Notes under the pieces: model-generated | Seen by the model: only the letters and a program-made list of their open reading frames with translations | Database searches by the model: none | Told to the model about the DNA's origin: nothing | Program-made: the position numbers and the translations under genes | Shown here: piece after piece, positions 47,320-59,127 of the stretch | Position numbering within the stretch: position 1 is the stretch's first letter | How the letters are laid out: each line of letters starts with the position of its first letter | Origin: Ch128b sp964527925 | GTDB lineage: Bacteria; Bacteroidota; Ignavibacteria; Ch128b | Assembly: GCA_964527925.1 (NCBI GenBank) | Contig: CAZGQO010000001.1 | Span: 372,001 to 436,000 of the forward strand | Direction of reading: 5' to 3' | DNA length: 64,000 nt

Positions 47320-47913
47320 TCATCCGGAAAAATATTTCCTACTCAAGTACTCTCTTAATTTCACCAGAGCTTTGTATCGATGACTGATTTTATTTTTAAT
47401 TTCAGAAGGAAGTTCAGCGTAAGTTAATTCAAAACCATCAGGTTTGAATAATGGATCATAACCAAAACCATTGTTTCCTCTTGGTTCATCAATAATTTCA
47501 CCAGTAACTTCCCCAATAAAAATTTCATCTTCATCTTTCGATTTAAAGTTTATAACGCATATGAATTTTGCCGTGTGCGGTTTCGGTTTAGCCTTGAGTT
47601 CTTGAAGAAGTTTTTCATTATTCTCCTGATAGTCATGTTCAACACCTGCATAGCGAGATGAATAGATTCCAGGTTCACCATTTAATGCGTCAACCATTAA
47701 TCCAGAATCGTCAGCAAAAGTTGAAATATTTGTCAATTCAAAAACTGTGTGAGCCTTTTTCTTTGCATTGCCTTCAAAATCTGGTGCATCTTCAGTAACC
47801 TGAACATTCAAATTCAAATCTTGAAGCGCTAGAACTTCGACATTCAGGTCAGAAAGAATTTCCCGTGCTTCTTTTAATTTATGTGGATTGTTGGTTGCAA
47901 AAATTAATTTCAT
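47320..47913 (-). CDS. rdgB: Non-canonical purine NTP pyrophosphatase (RdgB/HAM1)
   Basis: The enzyme hydrolyses ITP, dITP and XTP to monophosphates, keeping deaminated purines out of nucleic acids. The start FATNNPHKLKEAREIL is typical, with FADDSGLMVDALNG, PGIYSSRYAG, GFGYDPLF and the C-terminal SHRYKAL. The 197-residue length is normal. It is 5 nt after the amidohydrolase, so these are probably one transcript. Confidence 0.95.
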   Translation of the reverse strand: MKLIFATNNPHKLKEAREILSDLNVEVLALQDLNLNVQVTEDAPDFEGNAKKKAHTVFELTNISTFADDSGLMVDALNGEPGIYSSRYAGVEHDYQENNEKLLQELKAKPKPHTAKFICVINFKSKDEDEIFIGEVTGEIIDEPRGNNGFGYDPLFKPDGFELTYAELPSEIKNKISHRYKALVKLREYLSRKYFSG

Positions 47914-47918
47914 ATAAA

Positions 47919-49262
47919 TCAGTTAACTCTATTTAAGAGTGTTCTGAGTTCTTCACTTGATTTTTGTTTAACTTCATCAACATCAAGAGTTTTGAACTCG
48001 CGATTAAAATAAACCCAATTCCCATCAATCATCACACTCTTTATGTTAGTATGATCACATGAATAAACTATCGTTGAGTACAAATTCTCTTCCGAAATCA
48101 AAACTGAGTTATGAATTTGATTGAGTTCAAGCAAAACAAGGTCTGCAATTTTCCCTTCTTCAATACTTCCAACTAACTTGTCGATATGCAATGCTTTTGC
48201 ACCGCCGAGTGTTGCCAGTTCAAAAACCGTTTTTGCATCCATTATTGTAGGGCCATGAAATGGTTTTTGAATTAGTGAAGCAAGCCGCATTTCAACAAAG
48301 ATATCAAGATAGTTGTTACAAGGTGCACCATCAGCACCGAGTGAAACAGAAATGTTTTCTTTCAGATATCTTGGAATGTTTGCAATTCCTGATGCAAGTT
48401 TTAAGTTGGAAGATGGACAGTGAAGAACTCGTGCATTTCTTTTCTTCATCAATTGAATTTCATTTTCATTTAACCAGATGCAATGAGCAATACAACTTTT
48501 ATCATTGAGTATATTTAATTCTTCAAAACTTTCAATATTATCTTTTCCTGTTCTTTTTCGAACTGCATCAAGTTCAGATTTGTTTTCGCTTGCGTGAGTG
48601 TGAAAAAGTGAATTAGGAAAATCATTCAACATCTGATTTGTTTCTCTTAACAAATTATCTGAACATGTTAAAATGAATCTTGGAGCAAAAGCATACTTAA
48701 TCCTTCCATTCGCAGAATTGTGAAAAATTTTTGCTAGTTCTTCTGACGATTTGAGTGCACTTTCAGTCGATTCGGAAAGTTTAGAATAAAGTGTATTGAT
48801 ATCCATCATTGCCTTGCCATGAAATGCCCTCAGACCGGTTGAAATCAATTGGTCAAAAATTATGTCTGAATGATGTAAACTGCCCATATCAAGAATTGTT
48901 GTTGTTCCACATCTAATCAATTCACTAATTCCAAGCAGTGCTGAATATTTAATTGAATCTTTGTTGTGAGCATATTCATAAGGCATAATTTTCATTTGAA
49001 GCCAATCGAGTAACTCAAGATCATCAGCTAAACCTCGAAAGATAGTTTGACAAAGATGAATATGGGTTTGAATAAAACCAGGTATTAAGACTTCATCATT
49101 AGCATTGATGATTTTGATGCTGTTTTCTTTTGCGTACTGTTCAAGTCTATCTGTTTTATCGATTTTTTCTATTTTGTTTTCATTAATGAGTACGGAGTGA
49201 TTAGATAGGATTTCATAATTACGATTCATCGTAATTATGTATTTAGGCGAGATTACAATCAT
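47919..49262 (-). CDS. Amidohydrolase: 5'-deoxyadenosine/adenosine-type deaminase
   Basis: This is a 447-residue metal-dependent amidohydrolase. Motifs: GFIQTHIHLCQT (HxH metal site near residue 68), FHTHASENKSE, AHCIWLNENEI and SLGADGAPCNN (metal aspartate). The pattern fits the MtaD/DadD branch that deaminates 5'-deoxyadenosine, 5'-methylthioadenosine or S-adenosylhomocysteine. Which of these it prefers is not visible. It overlaps the AhpD-like gene by 4 nt. Confidence 0.85.
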   Translation of the reverse strand: MIVISPKYIITMNRNYEILSNHSVLINENKIEKIDKTDRLEQYAKENSIKIINANDEVLIPGFIQTHIHLCQTIFRGLADDLELLDWLQMKIMPYEYAHNKDSIKYSALLGISELIRCGTTTILDMGSLHHSDIIFDQLISTGLRAFHGKAMMDINTLYSKLSESTESALKSSEELAKIFHNSANGRIKYAFAPRFILTCSDNLLRETNQMLNDFPNSLFHTHASENKSELDAVRKRTGKDNIESFEELNILNDKSCIAHCIWLNENEIQLMKKRNARVLHCPSSNLKLASGIANIPRYLKENISVSLGADGAPCNNYLDIFVEMRLASLIQKPFHGPTIMDAKTVFELATLGGAKALHIDKLVGSIEEGKIADLVLLELNQIHNSVLISEENLYSTIVYSCDHTNIKSVMIDGNWVYFNREFKTLDVDEVKQKSSEELRTLLNRVN

Positions 49263-49606
49263 TTGTTTTTCTCGATTATTTCATCCAGAACTGAGAATGC
49301 ATATCTCAAGTGAGGGATAACAATTGAACCACCTACTATTAATGCAATATTCATAGCTTCATAAAGTTCTTCTTTTGTTGCACCAAGTTTGATGCATTGT
49401 TCAAGATGATAAAAGACGCAATCGTTACATCTCAGAACCATTGATGCAACAAGACCCATCATTTCTTTATACTTTGATGGAACTGAACCTTCGTGATATG
49501 CTTTTGTATCAAGGGCAAAAAATTTTTTGAAATCACTGAAGCCAGAGTTCAATATTTTTTCATTCATTTGACTACGAAAAAGATGAAAATCTTCATATTT
49601 ACTCAT
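49259..49606 (-). CDS. AhpD-like/carboxymuconolactone decarboxylase family protein
   Basis: This is a 115-residue helical protein with the CxxC motif in CNDCVFYHLEQCIKLGA, typical of the AhpD-like core (thiol peroxidase partner or redox role). The frame is open to 49639, but ATG 49606 has AAGGA close upstream and avoids overlap with the outer-membrane gene. It is co-transcribed with the amidohydrolase. The exact reaction is unknown. Confidence 0.82.
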   Translation of the reverse strand: MSKYEDFHLFRSQMNEKILNSGFSDFKKFFALDTKAYHEGSVPSKYKEMMGLVASMVLRCNDCVFYHLEQCIKLGATKEELYEAMNIALIVGGSIVIPHLRYAFSVLDEIIEKNK

Positions 49607-49622
49607 ATTAATCCTTTCAATC

Positions 49623-50123
49623 TTACCAGAGATAGCCAAGATTTAATCCTGCAATCAAAGAAGCACCACCAAAAGACAATCCTGCAATCTGACCGAAATA
49701 ATATCTTAATCCACCAAAAACTTCTACACCAAATTGATTGAAATTCCATTTATAACCAATATCTCCACCCACTCCAAGGAAAGTGCTTGAATGAGTCACA
49801 GGTGTAATTAGATATTTTTCTTTTGCATTCCAGAACAAAATATCAGCAGATGGACCATACCATAATCCAACCACAGGTTTTGAATCCTGATACCATCGAT
49901 AAGCTCCACCAAAACCAAACGCTAAATTTGAAAAAGAACCAATATCATATCCAACAAAATTTGCGCGAAGTGCAATTGAGTTATCGTTGTCATAACGAAA
50001 TTCATATTGCACATTCATAACTCCCCAGAATAAACCAAGTGGATTTGCCATAACCGCTCGTCTTGGTTGAGCGTAAATTATTGTGCTGCTTATTATAAAA
50101 AGTATAAATAAATTTTTGCTCAT
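49623..50123 (-). CDS. Small outer-membrane beta-barrel protein
   Basis: ATG 50123 is chosen over 50150: AGAGGG lies six bases upstream, it follows the uvrA stop, and it starts a clean signal peptide (SKNLFILFIISSTIIYAQ). The mature 148 residues alternate hydrophobic and polar positions with many Gly and aromatic residues (NPLGLFWGVMNVQYEFRY ... GLNLGYLW with terminal aromatic), as in short beta-barrels of Bacteroidota. No specific role can be given. Confidence 0.7.
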   Translation of the reverse strand: MSKNLFILFIISSTIIYAQPRRAVMANPLGLFWGVMNVQYEFRYDNDNSIALRANFVGYDIGSFSNLAFGFGGAYRWYQDSKPVVGLWYGPSADILFWNAKEKYLITPVTHSSTFLGVGGDIGYKWNFNQFGVEVFGGLRYYFGQIAGLSFGGASLIAGLNLGYLW

Positions 50124-50133
50124 AACGACCCTC

Positions 50134-52968
<2,835 letters not shown>

Positions 52969-52986
52969 ATAGTAATAATTATCTCA

Positions 52987-52994
52987 CAAATTTA
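52987..52994 (-). promoter_or_regulatory. Probable -7 element upstream of uvrA
   Basis: On the minus strand TAAATTTG matches TAnnTTTG, 18 nt before the uvrA ATG. No clear TTTG occurs 19-21 nt further upstream, so support is moderate. It shares the 82 bp divergent spacer with the yigZ promoter. Confidence 0.35.
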
Positions 52995-53013
52995 ACTTTC
53001 ATATTAAATAATA

Positions 53014-53021
53014 TAATTTTG
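53014..53021 (+). promoter_or_regulatory. Probable -7 element upstream of the YigZ gene
   Basis: TAATTTTG fits TAnnTTTG, 29 nt before the ATG at 53051. TTTA (52991-52994) lies 19 nt upstream as a possible -33 element. Confidence 0.4.
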
Positions 53022-53050
53022 ATTTTCAAATAAAACGAATTGGAAAAACA

Positions 53051-53632
53051 ATGAACTATTTTACTGTTAATGAAATTTATACTTCTGAAATCTTTGTTAA
53101 AGATTCCAGATTCATCGGAATTCTAATTCCAATAAATTCAAAAGATGAATTTCAGGAGTTTTTAAACAAACTCTGGAAAGAAAATCCAAAAGCCAGACAT
53201 ATTTGCTATGCTTATATTTTAGATGAAATTAACTATCATTACTATGACGATGGTGAACCAAGTGGAACAGCTGGATTAAGAATATACACTGCTATGAAAA
53301 TTAAGAAACTATCCAGATGTGCATTGTATGTGATCAGATATTTTGGTGGAACAAAACTGGGAACTGGACCTCTTGCTAAAGCTTATTTTGACATTAGTAT
53401 GAAAGTAATCAACGAAGCCAAGATTGTTGAAAAATTTGAATCAAAAACTTTTCATATAGAATTAGACTACCCTGTATATCAAAAAGTGAAAAACATTTTA
53501 AATGAATTCTCAATTGATTCCATGAAAATTTCTTATACTGAAAAAGTTCTATGTGAGGTAAATGTTCGAATTGATAAAATTGATGAATTTGTAAAATTAC
53601 TCAATAATTCTGGTGTGATTGTGAAAGACTAA
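53051..53632 (+). CDS. yigZ: YigZ/IMPACT family protein
   Basis: The 193-residue protein has the UPF0029/IMPACT N-domain: VKDSRFIGILIPI, ARHICYAYIL, DDGEPSGTAGLRIY and VIRYFGGTKLGTGPLAKAY. A DUF1949 C-terminal domain follows. Eukaryotic IMPACT acts on Gcn1-mediated translational control, but the bacterial role is not settled. It ends convergently with the next gene (4 bases overlap). Confidence 0.93.
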   Translation: MNYFTVNEIYTSEIFVKDSRFIGILIPINSKDEFQEFLNKLWKENPKARHICYAYILDEINYHYYDDGEPSGTAGLRIYTAMKIKKLSRCALYVIRYFGGTKLGTGPLAKAYFDISMKVINEAKIVEKFESKTFHIELDYPVYQKVKNILNEFSIDSMKISYTEKVLCEVNVRIDKIDEFVKLLNNSGVIVKD

Positions 53633-54069
53633 AATTGATTTTGTGTTCTTTTCCTTTCATTCAAAAAGAGTTTGATTCCACTAAAATCATTTATTAAAGA
53701 AAGCAGCCTATTAAAACTTGCCTGACTCATCTCAAAAAATCTTCTTCTAAAACTCTCTCTTTCAAATTCGTTAAAGCCTGAAATCATTTCATTAAGTTTA
53801 GATTTTATTTGATCAAGAGCCTCAGCCAAATTTTTTTCCATTTCCTTTTTGTAATCATCCGAGACATCAGCTTCTGTCTGACTCAAGATTTTCAGAAGTC
53901 CCGAACAGTATTTTGCAGAGAAGGAAATATCTTCCAAAAGCTGCGTGTTTTCCAACCTGAAAATTGTTTCAATTAGATTAAAGACATCGAGTTCATTTTT
54001 AATATCTGTTTTTGAAAATCTTTTATAATCATTCAAAAAATTTTCTGCTTGAGTTATTGAGTCTGACAT
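53629..54069 (-). CDS. Unknown helical protein next to the subtilase gene
   Basis: This is a 146-residue soluble, almost entirely helical, charge-rich protein with no signal peptide and no motif I recognise (ITQAENFLNDYKRFSKTD ... FERESFRRRFFEMSQASF). It begins one base after the subtilase stop on the same strand and probably shares its transcript, but no function can be inferred. Lack of stops and the ATG start support it as a real gene. Confidence 0.6.
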   Translation of the reverse strand: MSDSITQAENFLNDYKRFSKTDIKNELDVFNLIETIFRLENTQLLEDISFSAKYCSGLLKILSQTEADVSDDYKKEMEKNLAEALDQIKSKLNEMISGFNEFERESFRRRFFEMSQASFNRLLSLINDFSGIKLFLNERKRTQNQF

Positions 54070-54070
54070 A

Positions 54071-56047
54071 TCAATAATTCCTTAATAGTATCATTTTTTT
54101 TGTTTGGTTAAAGTTTTTCGATTTGAACCGATACAAATAAATTCCATTGGCTGCAGGTCGACCGTCGTCATCTCTTCCATCCCAGAAAAATGATTGATAC
54201 ACTCCCTTTGAAAGGAAACTATTGCTGATTAGAGTTCTGACTTTTCTTCCAAGTATATCATAAATTTCGAAATCAACTACATCATCAACAGGTAATTTGA
54301 ATCTAAAGTTTGTTTTGGAGATGAAAGGATTCGGATAGTTTTGTTCAAGATCGAATGTAGTAAGATTTATAGGATTTAATTGAATTAAATCAATTTGTTT
54401 TGATTTCAATTTTAACAAATAGTAAAGATTATCATCTGGAACTCGAAGTTTTTTATTTGCTGTTACTACTTCAAAGTAAAATCCATATATTTTATTTTCA
54501 TCAAGGTCAGATAAATCAACTCTATATTTAATCTGATTTTCTATAAACATCTTTCGTGAACTTAAAAGTGCACCATCTTCATCTGTCAAAACAGTAATCA
54601 CACTATCAATTGCTAAAGAATCAATAAAAGTTTTATATAAATAAGTTAAACTTCCACGTGAGATTAGAACAGGATAAGAAACAGCTTTTCTTGCATTTGC
54701 AATTCCCCAGCCATAAATAGTATCAGGTCTATTTGCTTGACTTGCTGTTTTTCTAATTATATCCCTCACCTGATATTGATCAATCTCTGGATAATTTGAA
54801 ATTAAGAGTCCTGCAATTCCAGCTACAATTGGAGTTGCTGCGGATGTGCCTGTTGCTGTTGTATAATTTAAATAAGTTCCTGGTGAAACTGTATAAATAG
54901 AAACACCCATTGCACAAACATCGGGTTTGATTCTTCCATCGCTTGTTGGACCTCGAGACGAAAATCCAGCAATATATCCATTAGAATACACCGCACCTAC
55001 TGCGAGAACATAATTAGCATCAGCTGGAGAAACTATGTACTTCCATGGGGAATTGAATTCGTTACCTGCAGCAGTCACTGTCACTACACCACGAACAAAA
55101 GCAGAATCAACAGCTCTTGCAACAATTGTTGTTCTTCCATTCATATCCCGATAAGTATAGCTTTCCATTGGATCATCAAACTCACTATAACCAAGAGAGC
55201 TACTTGTAACATCAACTCCTAATCTTTCCATCCATTCTAAAGCTGCAGCGTAGTTATCTTCTTCTATTCTTCTTTCACTTCGAATGTCTTCTGTTTTCGC
55301 AAGGATATATTTTGAGTTATAAGATGCACCATAGAGTTTACCATCTTTTTTGCCGGCAATAATTCCAAGAATCATTGTTCCATGAATATCCTGTGAAGGA
55401 TGATCATTAGGTCCGTTTGCTGTTACAGAATCCTGAAATACAAAATCATATTCAGCGATTACATTTGTATTTTCAATTGCTTCGTGTGTTTTCCATCTGA
55501 ATCCAGAATCAAGCAAACCAATAATTACATTCTCACCAGTTATTCCTTTTGAATGAACTGCTGGAATTTCGGAGAGATTTAGTTGGGTAAAAGAGTTTCC
55601 GTAATCGTTTGTAACTTTTGAGAGAGTTTCTTCCAGCAAAATTTCATCATCAAATTTTTTCTTAAAAGATTTAACTCTCTCAATTTTTTCAACGAATTCA
55701 AAAGATTGAATTATCTCAATTTGATTTTCATCTAAATAACAAGAAACAGCATTGAACCAGTTTAATTTGTTAATAATTTTTATTCCCAGATTTTCAATTG
55801 CTTTGATGTAAGGTTCGTAAATCGGATAATCACCGTAAAGAAAAAATTGACCATTTAAAGCTTTTCTTCTTCTTTTGAGTGCTTTTGGAGAGAAACTTTT
55901 TGAGAGCTCAGATTCAATTGAAGATTTGTTGAAATAAGTTCTATTGGCTTCACCTTTATCTTTGAAAAAGATAAAATATTTTTTTTGAGATGAAAGTCCT
56001 GCCGTCAGTAAAATTATCAGAAAGAAACCAATAAACTTTAAATTCAT
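54071..56047 (-). CDS. Secreted subtilisin-like (S8) protease with type IX sorting domain
   Basis: A signal peptide (MNLKFIGFFLIILLTAGLSSQ) is followed by an inhibitor-like pro-region and an S8 catalytic domain. The triad is Asp in IGLLDSGFRW (near 179), His in DIHGTMILGIIAG (near 222) and Ser in TATGTSAATPIVAGIAG (near 402). The last about 90 residues form a type IX secretion sorting domain (YPNPFISKTNF ... GVYQSFFWDGRDDDG ... GIYLYRFKS). It should be exported and attached or released at the cell surface. 658 residues. Confidence 0.93.
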   Translation of the reverse strand: MNLKFIGFFLIILLTAGLSSQKKYFIFFKDKGEANRTYFNKSSIESELSKSFSPKALKRRRKALNGQFFLYGDYPIYEPYIKAIENLGIKIINKLNWFNAVSCYLDENQIEIIQSFEFVEKIERVKSFKKKFDDEILLEETLSKVTNDYGNSFTQLNLSEIPAVHSKGITGENVIIGLLDSGFRWKTHEAIENTNVIAEYDFVFQDSVTANGPNDHPSQDIHGTMILGIIAGKKDGKLYGASYNSKYILAKTEDIRSERRIEEDNYAAALEWMERLGVDVTSSSLGYSEFDDPMESYTYRDMNGRTTIVARAVDSAFVRGVVTVTAAGNEFNSPWKYIVSPADANYVLAVGAVYSNGYIAGFSSRGPTSDGRIKPDVCAMGVSIYTVSPGTYLNYTTATGTSAATPIVAGIAGLLISNYPEIDQYQVRDIIRKTASQANRPDTIYGWGIANARKAVSYPVLISRGSLTYLYKTFIDSLAIDSVITVLTDEDGALLSSRKMFIENQIKYRVDLSDLDENKIYGFYFEVVTANKKLRVPDDNLYYLLKLKSKQIDLIQLNPINLTTFDLEQNYPNPFISKTNFRFKLPVDDVVDFEIYDILGRKVRTLISNSFLSKGVYQSFFWDGRDDDGRPAANGIYLYRFKSKNFNQTKKMILLRNY

Positions 56048-56059
56048 TGATTTTACAAT

Positions 56060-57004
56060 TTAATTCGTGATCAATTTTGCAATTCGTTTAATTCTAACGG
56101 TTGACAACTTTTTGAAGAAATCAGGGAATAGCGGCAGTTCTTTATCCCATGACCAGTAAATAATTAACGGCTCACCAATTATTAAATCTTCAGGAACATA
56201 TCCCCAGAAACGACTATCCGCACTATCATCTCTGTTATCACCCATCATGAAGTAATAATTCTTTTTAATCACATAAGTTTTAGCTGGTTTTCCATCAATA
56301 AAAATTTCATCACCTCTTACACTTACCACTTCACGACCATACTCTCGATTAATTAAAGTTCGATATTGTTCTATATTTTGTAACGATAATTGTATCGTGT
56401 CGCCTTTTTTAGGAACATAAAGAGGTCCATAGTTATCTTCATTAAAGTTAGAAAATCTTGGAAAGATGAATGGATTACCAACTCCTCTTGGCGTTGGTAC
56501 TGGATTTAGAAATTTCATTTTTGGCGGAGGTGGAAATAACTCTCCGTTTACATACAATACTTTATCAACAATTGTGATTGTGTCACCAGGAATCCCAACA
56601 CATCTTTTGATGTAATTCATAATTTCTACATGACGCAGCTCGTCTCTATCACCTGGATATTCAAAAACTATCACATCACCTCTTTTCACAATTTTTAATT
56701 TTGGGAATTGATAATAAGGCAGTGCAACATTTGTGAAAGGAATATTTCTTGGAGTTGTTGCACCCAATGTGAATTTTGTCACGAGAAGAAAATCACCTGG
56801 AAGTAAAGTGTCTTCCATCGAACCAGTTGGAATTGTATAAGCTTCAACAACAAAGGTTTTTAAGATTAATGCGGCAACCGCAGCCCAAAGTAAGTTTTTC
56901 ACATTATCAATAAATTTTTCCTTAGCTGTTCTCTTTGCTTTTTGTTCTTCTTTAATTCGTTTTCTTTCTCTTCTTTTTTCAAAATAATTTTTGAACCAAT
57001 CCAT
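56060..57004 (-). CDS. lepB: Signal peptidase I
   Basis: LepB removes signal peptides on the outer face of the inner membrane. ATG 57004 is chosen (AAAGGAG six bases upstream); the open frame to 57079 would overlap lepA. The 314 residues have one membrane span, the serine in YTIPTGSMEDTLLPGDF, the lysine in MNYIKRCVGIPGD, and the late boxes GDNRDDSADSRFWGYVP. A long insertion between the Lys and the late boxes is typical of Bacteroidota LepB. Confidence 0.95.
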   Translation of the reverse strand: MDWFKNYFEKRRERKRIKEEQKAKRTAKEKFIDNVKNLLWAAVAALILKTFVVEAYTIPTGSMEDTLLPGDFLLVTKFTLGATTPRNIPFTNVALPYYQFPKLKIVKRGDVIVFEYPGDRDELRHVEIMNYIKRCVGIPGDTITIVDKVLYVNGELFPPPPKMKFLNPVPTPRGVGNPFIFPRFSNFNEDNYGPLYVPKKGDTIQLSLQNIEQYRTLINREYGREVVSVRGDEIFIDGKPAKTYVIKKNYYFMMGDNRDDSADSRFWGYVPEDLIIGEPLIIYWSWDKELPLFPDFFKKLSTVRIKRIAKLITN

Positions 57005-57026
57005 TATTACTCCTTTACTAATATTT

Positions 57027-58820
57027 TTAATCTTCCATTGAAAGAATAGCCAGAAATGCTTCCTGTGGAATTTCCACATTTCCGACTTGCTTCATACGCT
57101 TCTTACCTTCTTTCTGTTTCTCAAGTAATTTTCTTTTTCTTGTCACATCACCGCCATAACATTTTGCAAGAACATTTTTCCTTAAAGGTTTGATTACATC
57201 ACGAGCGATGACTTTACTTCCAATTGCTGCTTGAATAACGACTTCAAATAATTGTCGTGGAATTAACTCCTTAAGTTTTGAACACAACTTTCTTCCCCAT
57301 TCATACGCTTTAGATCTATGAACAATGAAAGAAAATGCATCAACAGGATCTCCATTTAAAAGAATCTCAACTTTCACAAGATCTGATTCGCGATAACCAA
57401 TAAACTCATAATCAAACGATGCGTAACCACGAGAGATTGATTTCAACTTATCATAAAAGTCAAAGATTATTTCTGAAAGTGGTAATTCATATTGCATATC
57501 TACTCGAGTCGAACTTAAATAAGTTGTACTTTTATGAATTCCTCTTCGATCCATGCATAGTTTCATTATACTTCCAACGAATTCACCAGGTGTGACAATC
57601 TGAGCTTTCACAAATGGTTCTTCTATAAAATCAATTTCACCAAGAGGTGGCATGTGAGCAGGATTATCAACAATAATTTTTTCACCGTTTCGTTTAGTTA
57701 CATGATACTCAACATTGGGAATTGTCGTGATTATGTCCTGATTAAACTCTCGTGATAACCTTTCCTGAACAATTTCCATGTGGAGCAATCCTAAAAATCC
57801 GCATCGGAAACCAAATCCAAGGGCAGCAGAAGTTTCCGGTTGATAGGTTAAAGCAGCATCATTTAAAACATACTTATCGAGAGCATCACGAAGTTCTTGA
57901 TACTTATCACTATTGGTTGGATAGAGTCCGCTGAAAACCATAGGTTTGACTTCTTTGTAACCGTGGAGCGGTTCGGTTGCTGGATTATCAATATTAGTGA
58001 TTGTATCTCCAACTTTTGTATCGTGAACATCTTTCACACCAGCAATCAAATAACCAACATTTCCCGATTCGAGATATCCAGTTCTAACTGGTTTTAATTC
58101 TAAAATACCTACTTCTTCAGCAATAAAAGTTTTTGATGTTCTGAAAAATTTTATTTTTTGACCTTCTCGAATTTCACCATCAAAAATTCTGATGTAAGTT
58201 ATCACTCCTCGATATGTATCATATTTAGAATCGAAAATTAAAGCACGCAAAGGTTTATTTTTTCCATCAACAGGCGGCGGGATTCTTCCAACAATTGCTT
58301 TTAGAACTTCATCAACACCGATTTTTTGTTTGGCTGAAACAAGTATTATTTCTTCTTTCTTACATCCAATCAAATCAATTATTTGCTGCGAGACATTTTC
58401 AATATCAGCACTTGGTAAATCAATTTTATTTATGACTGGAATAATCTCAAGTCCCGCTTCAATTGCCATGTAAAGATTACTGATTGTTTGAGCTTCAACT
58501 CCCTGAGAAGCATCGACAACCAGCAGAGCACCTTCGCATGCAGCAAGTGAACGAGAAACTTCGTAAGTAAAATCGACATGACCAGGAGTATCGATGAGAT
58601 TTAAGATATATTGTTTCCCATCGGTATGTTGATACTTCATTTGAACAGCATGAGACTTTATAGTAATCCCTCGCTCACGCTCAAGATCCATATCATCAAG
58701 AACCTGATCCACAAGTTCTCTTTCAGTTATGGCTCCTGTTCTTTCAAGTAATCTATCGGCTAAAGTTGATTTACCGTGATCAATATGAGCAATAATGCAA
58801 AAATTCCTGAATTCAGACAT
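57027..58820 (-). CDS. lepA: Elongation factor 4 (LepA)
   Basis: LepA is a ribosomal GTPase that acts during initiation or stalled elongation. G motifs: G1 AHIDHGKST, G2 region ERGITIKSH, G3 DTPGHVDFTYEVSRSL, G4 NKIDLP and G5 SAK. The LepA-specific C-terminal domain (KCYGGDVTRKRKLLEKQKEG) confirms it is not EF-G or TypA. ATG 58820 is preferred over 58835 because AGAAAGAG lies just upstream. Normal length of 597 residues. Confidence 0.97.
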   Translation of the reverse strand: MSEFRNFCIIAHIDHGKSTLADRLLERTGAITERELVDQVLDDMDLERERGITIKSHAVQMKYQHTDGKQYILNLIDTPGHVDFTYEVSRSLAACEGALLVVDASQGVEAQTISNLYMAIEAGLEIIPVINKIDLPSADIENVSQQIIDLIGCKKEEIILVSAKQKIGVDEVLKAIVGRIPPPVDGKNKPLRALIFDSKYDTYRGVITYIRIFDGEIREGQKIKFFRTSKTFIAEEVGILELKPVRTGYLESGNVGYLIAGVKDVHDTKVGDTITNIDNPATEPLHGYKEVKPMVFSGLYPTNSDKYQELRDALDKYVLNDAALTYQPETSAALGFGFRCGFLGLLHMEIVQERLSREFNQDIITTIPNVEYHVTKRNGEKIIVDNPAHMPPLGEIDFIEEPFVKAQIVTPGEFVGSIMKLCMDRRGIHKSTTYLSSTRVDMQYELPLSEIIFDFYDKLKSISRGYASFDYEFIGYRESDLVKVEILLNGDPVDAFSFIVHRSKAYEWGRKLCSKLKELIPRQLFEVVIQAAIGSKVIARDVIKPLRKNVLAKCYGGDVTRKRKLLEKQKEGKKRMKQVGNVEIPQEAFLAILSMED

Positions 58821-58981
58821 AATCTCTTTCTTCATGAAATTAAGTTAATCTGAGTGAAGATATACAAAGGAATAAACTAAATTATTTTTTTCAATATATC
58901 ATTGAACTTAGATATTTTTCAATAATTGAAATTTAATTTTAGATGAAAATTTGCATTAACTTATCAAATTAAACAAAATTA

Positions 58982-59080
58982 TTACTCTGGTTTAGAACGC
59001 AAAAAATAGACTTGGTTACAAAATTTAAGAGAGCATGCAACCACTTCATAATCAAAATTCTTCAGCAGTGGTTCAATAAA
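58982..59080 (-). pseudogene. Possible C-terminal fragment of a methyltransferase-like gene
   Basis: In the 307 nt spacer upstream of the phosphoesterase gene, the minus strand can be read as IEPLLKNFDYEVVACSLKF, then CNQVYFLRSKPE and a stop at 58982. The segment looks like real protein and recalls the C-termini of some SAM-dependent methyltransferases, but no start or upstream domain is present. An inverted repeat AACCACT/AGTGGTT (59039-59045, 59067-59073) overlaps it. I found no other gene in 58821-59127. Confidence 0.25.
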
Positions 59081-59127
59081 ACCGAATTAGAATTTTATTT
59101 TTAGTTTAGAAAAAAGAATAAAGTGAA

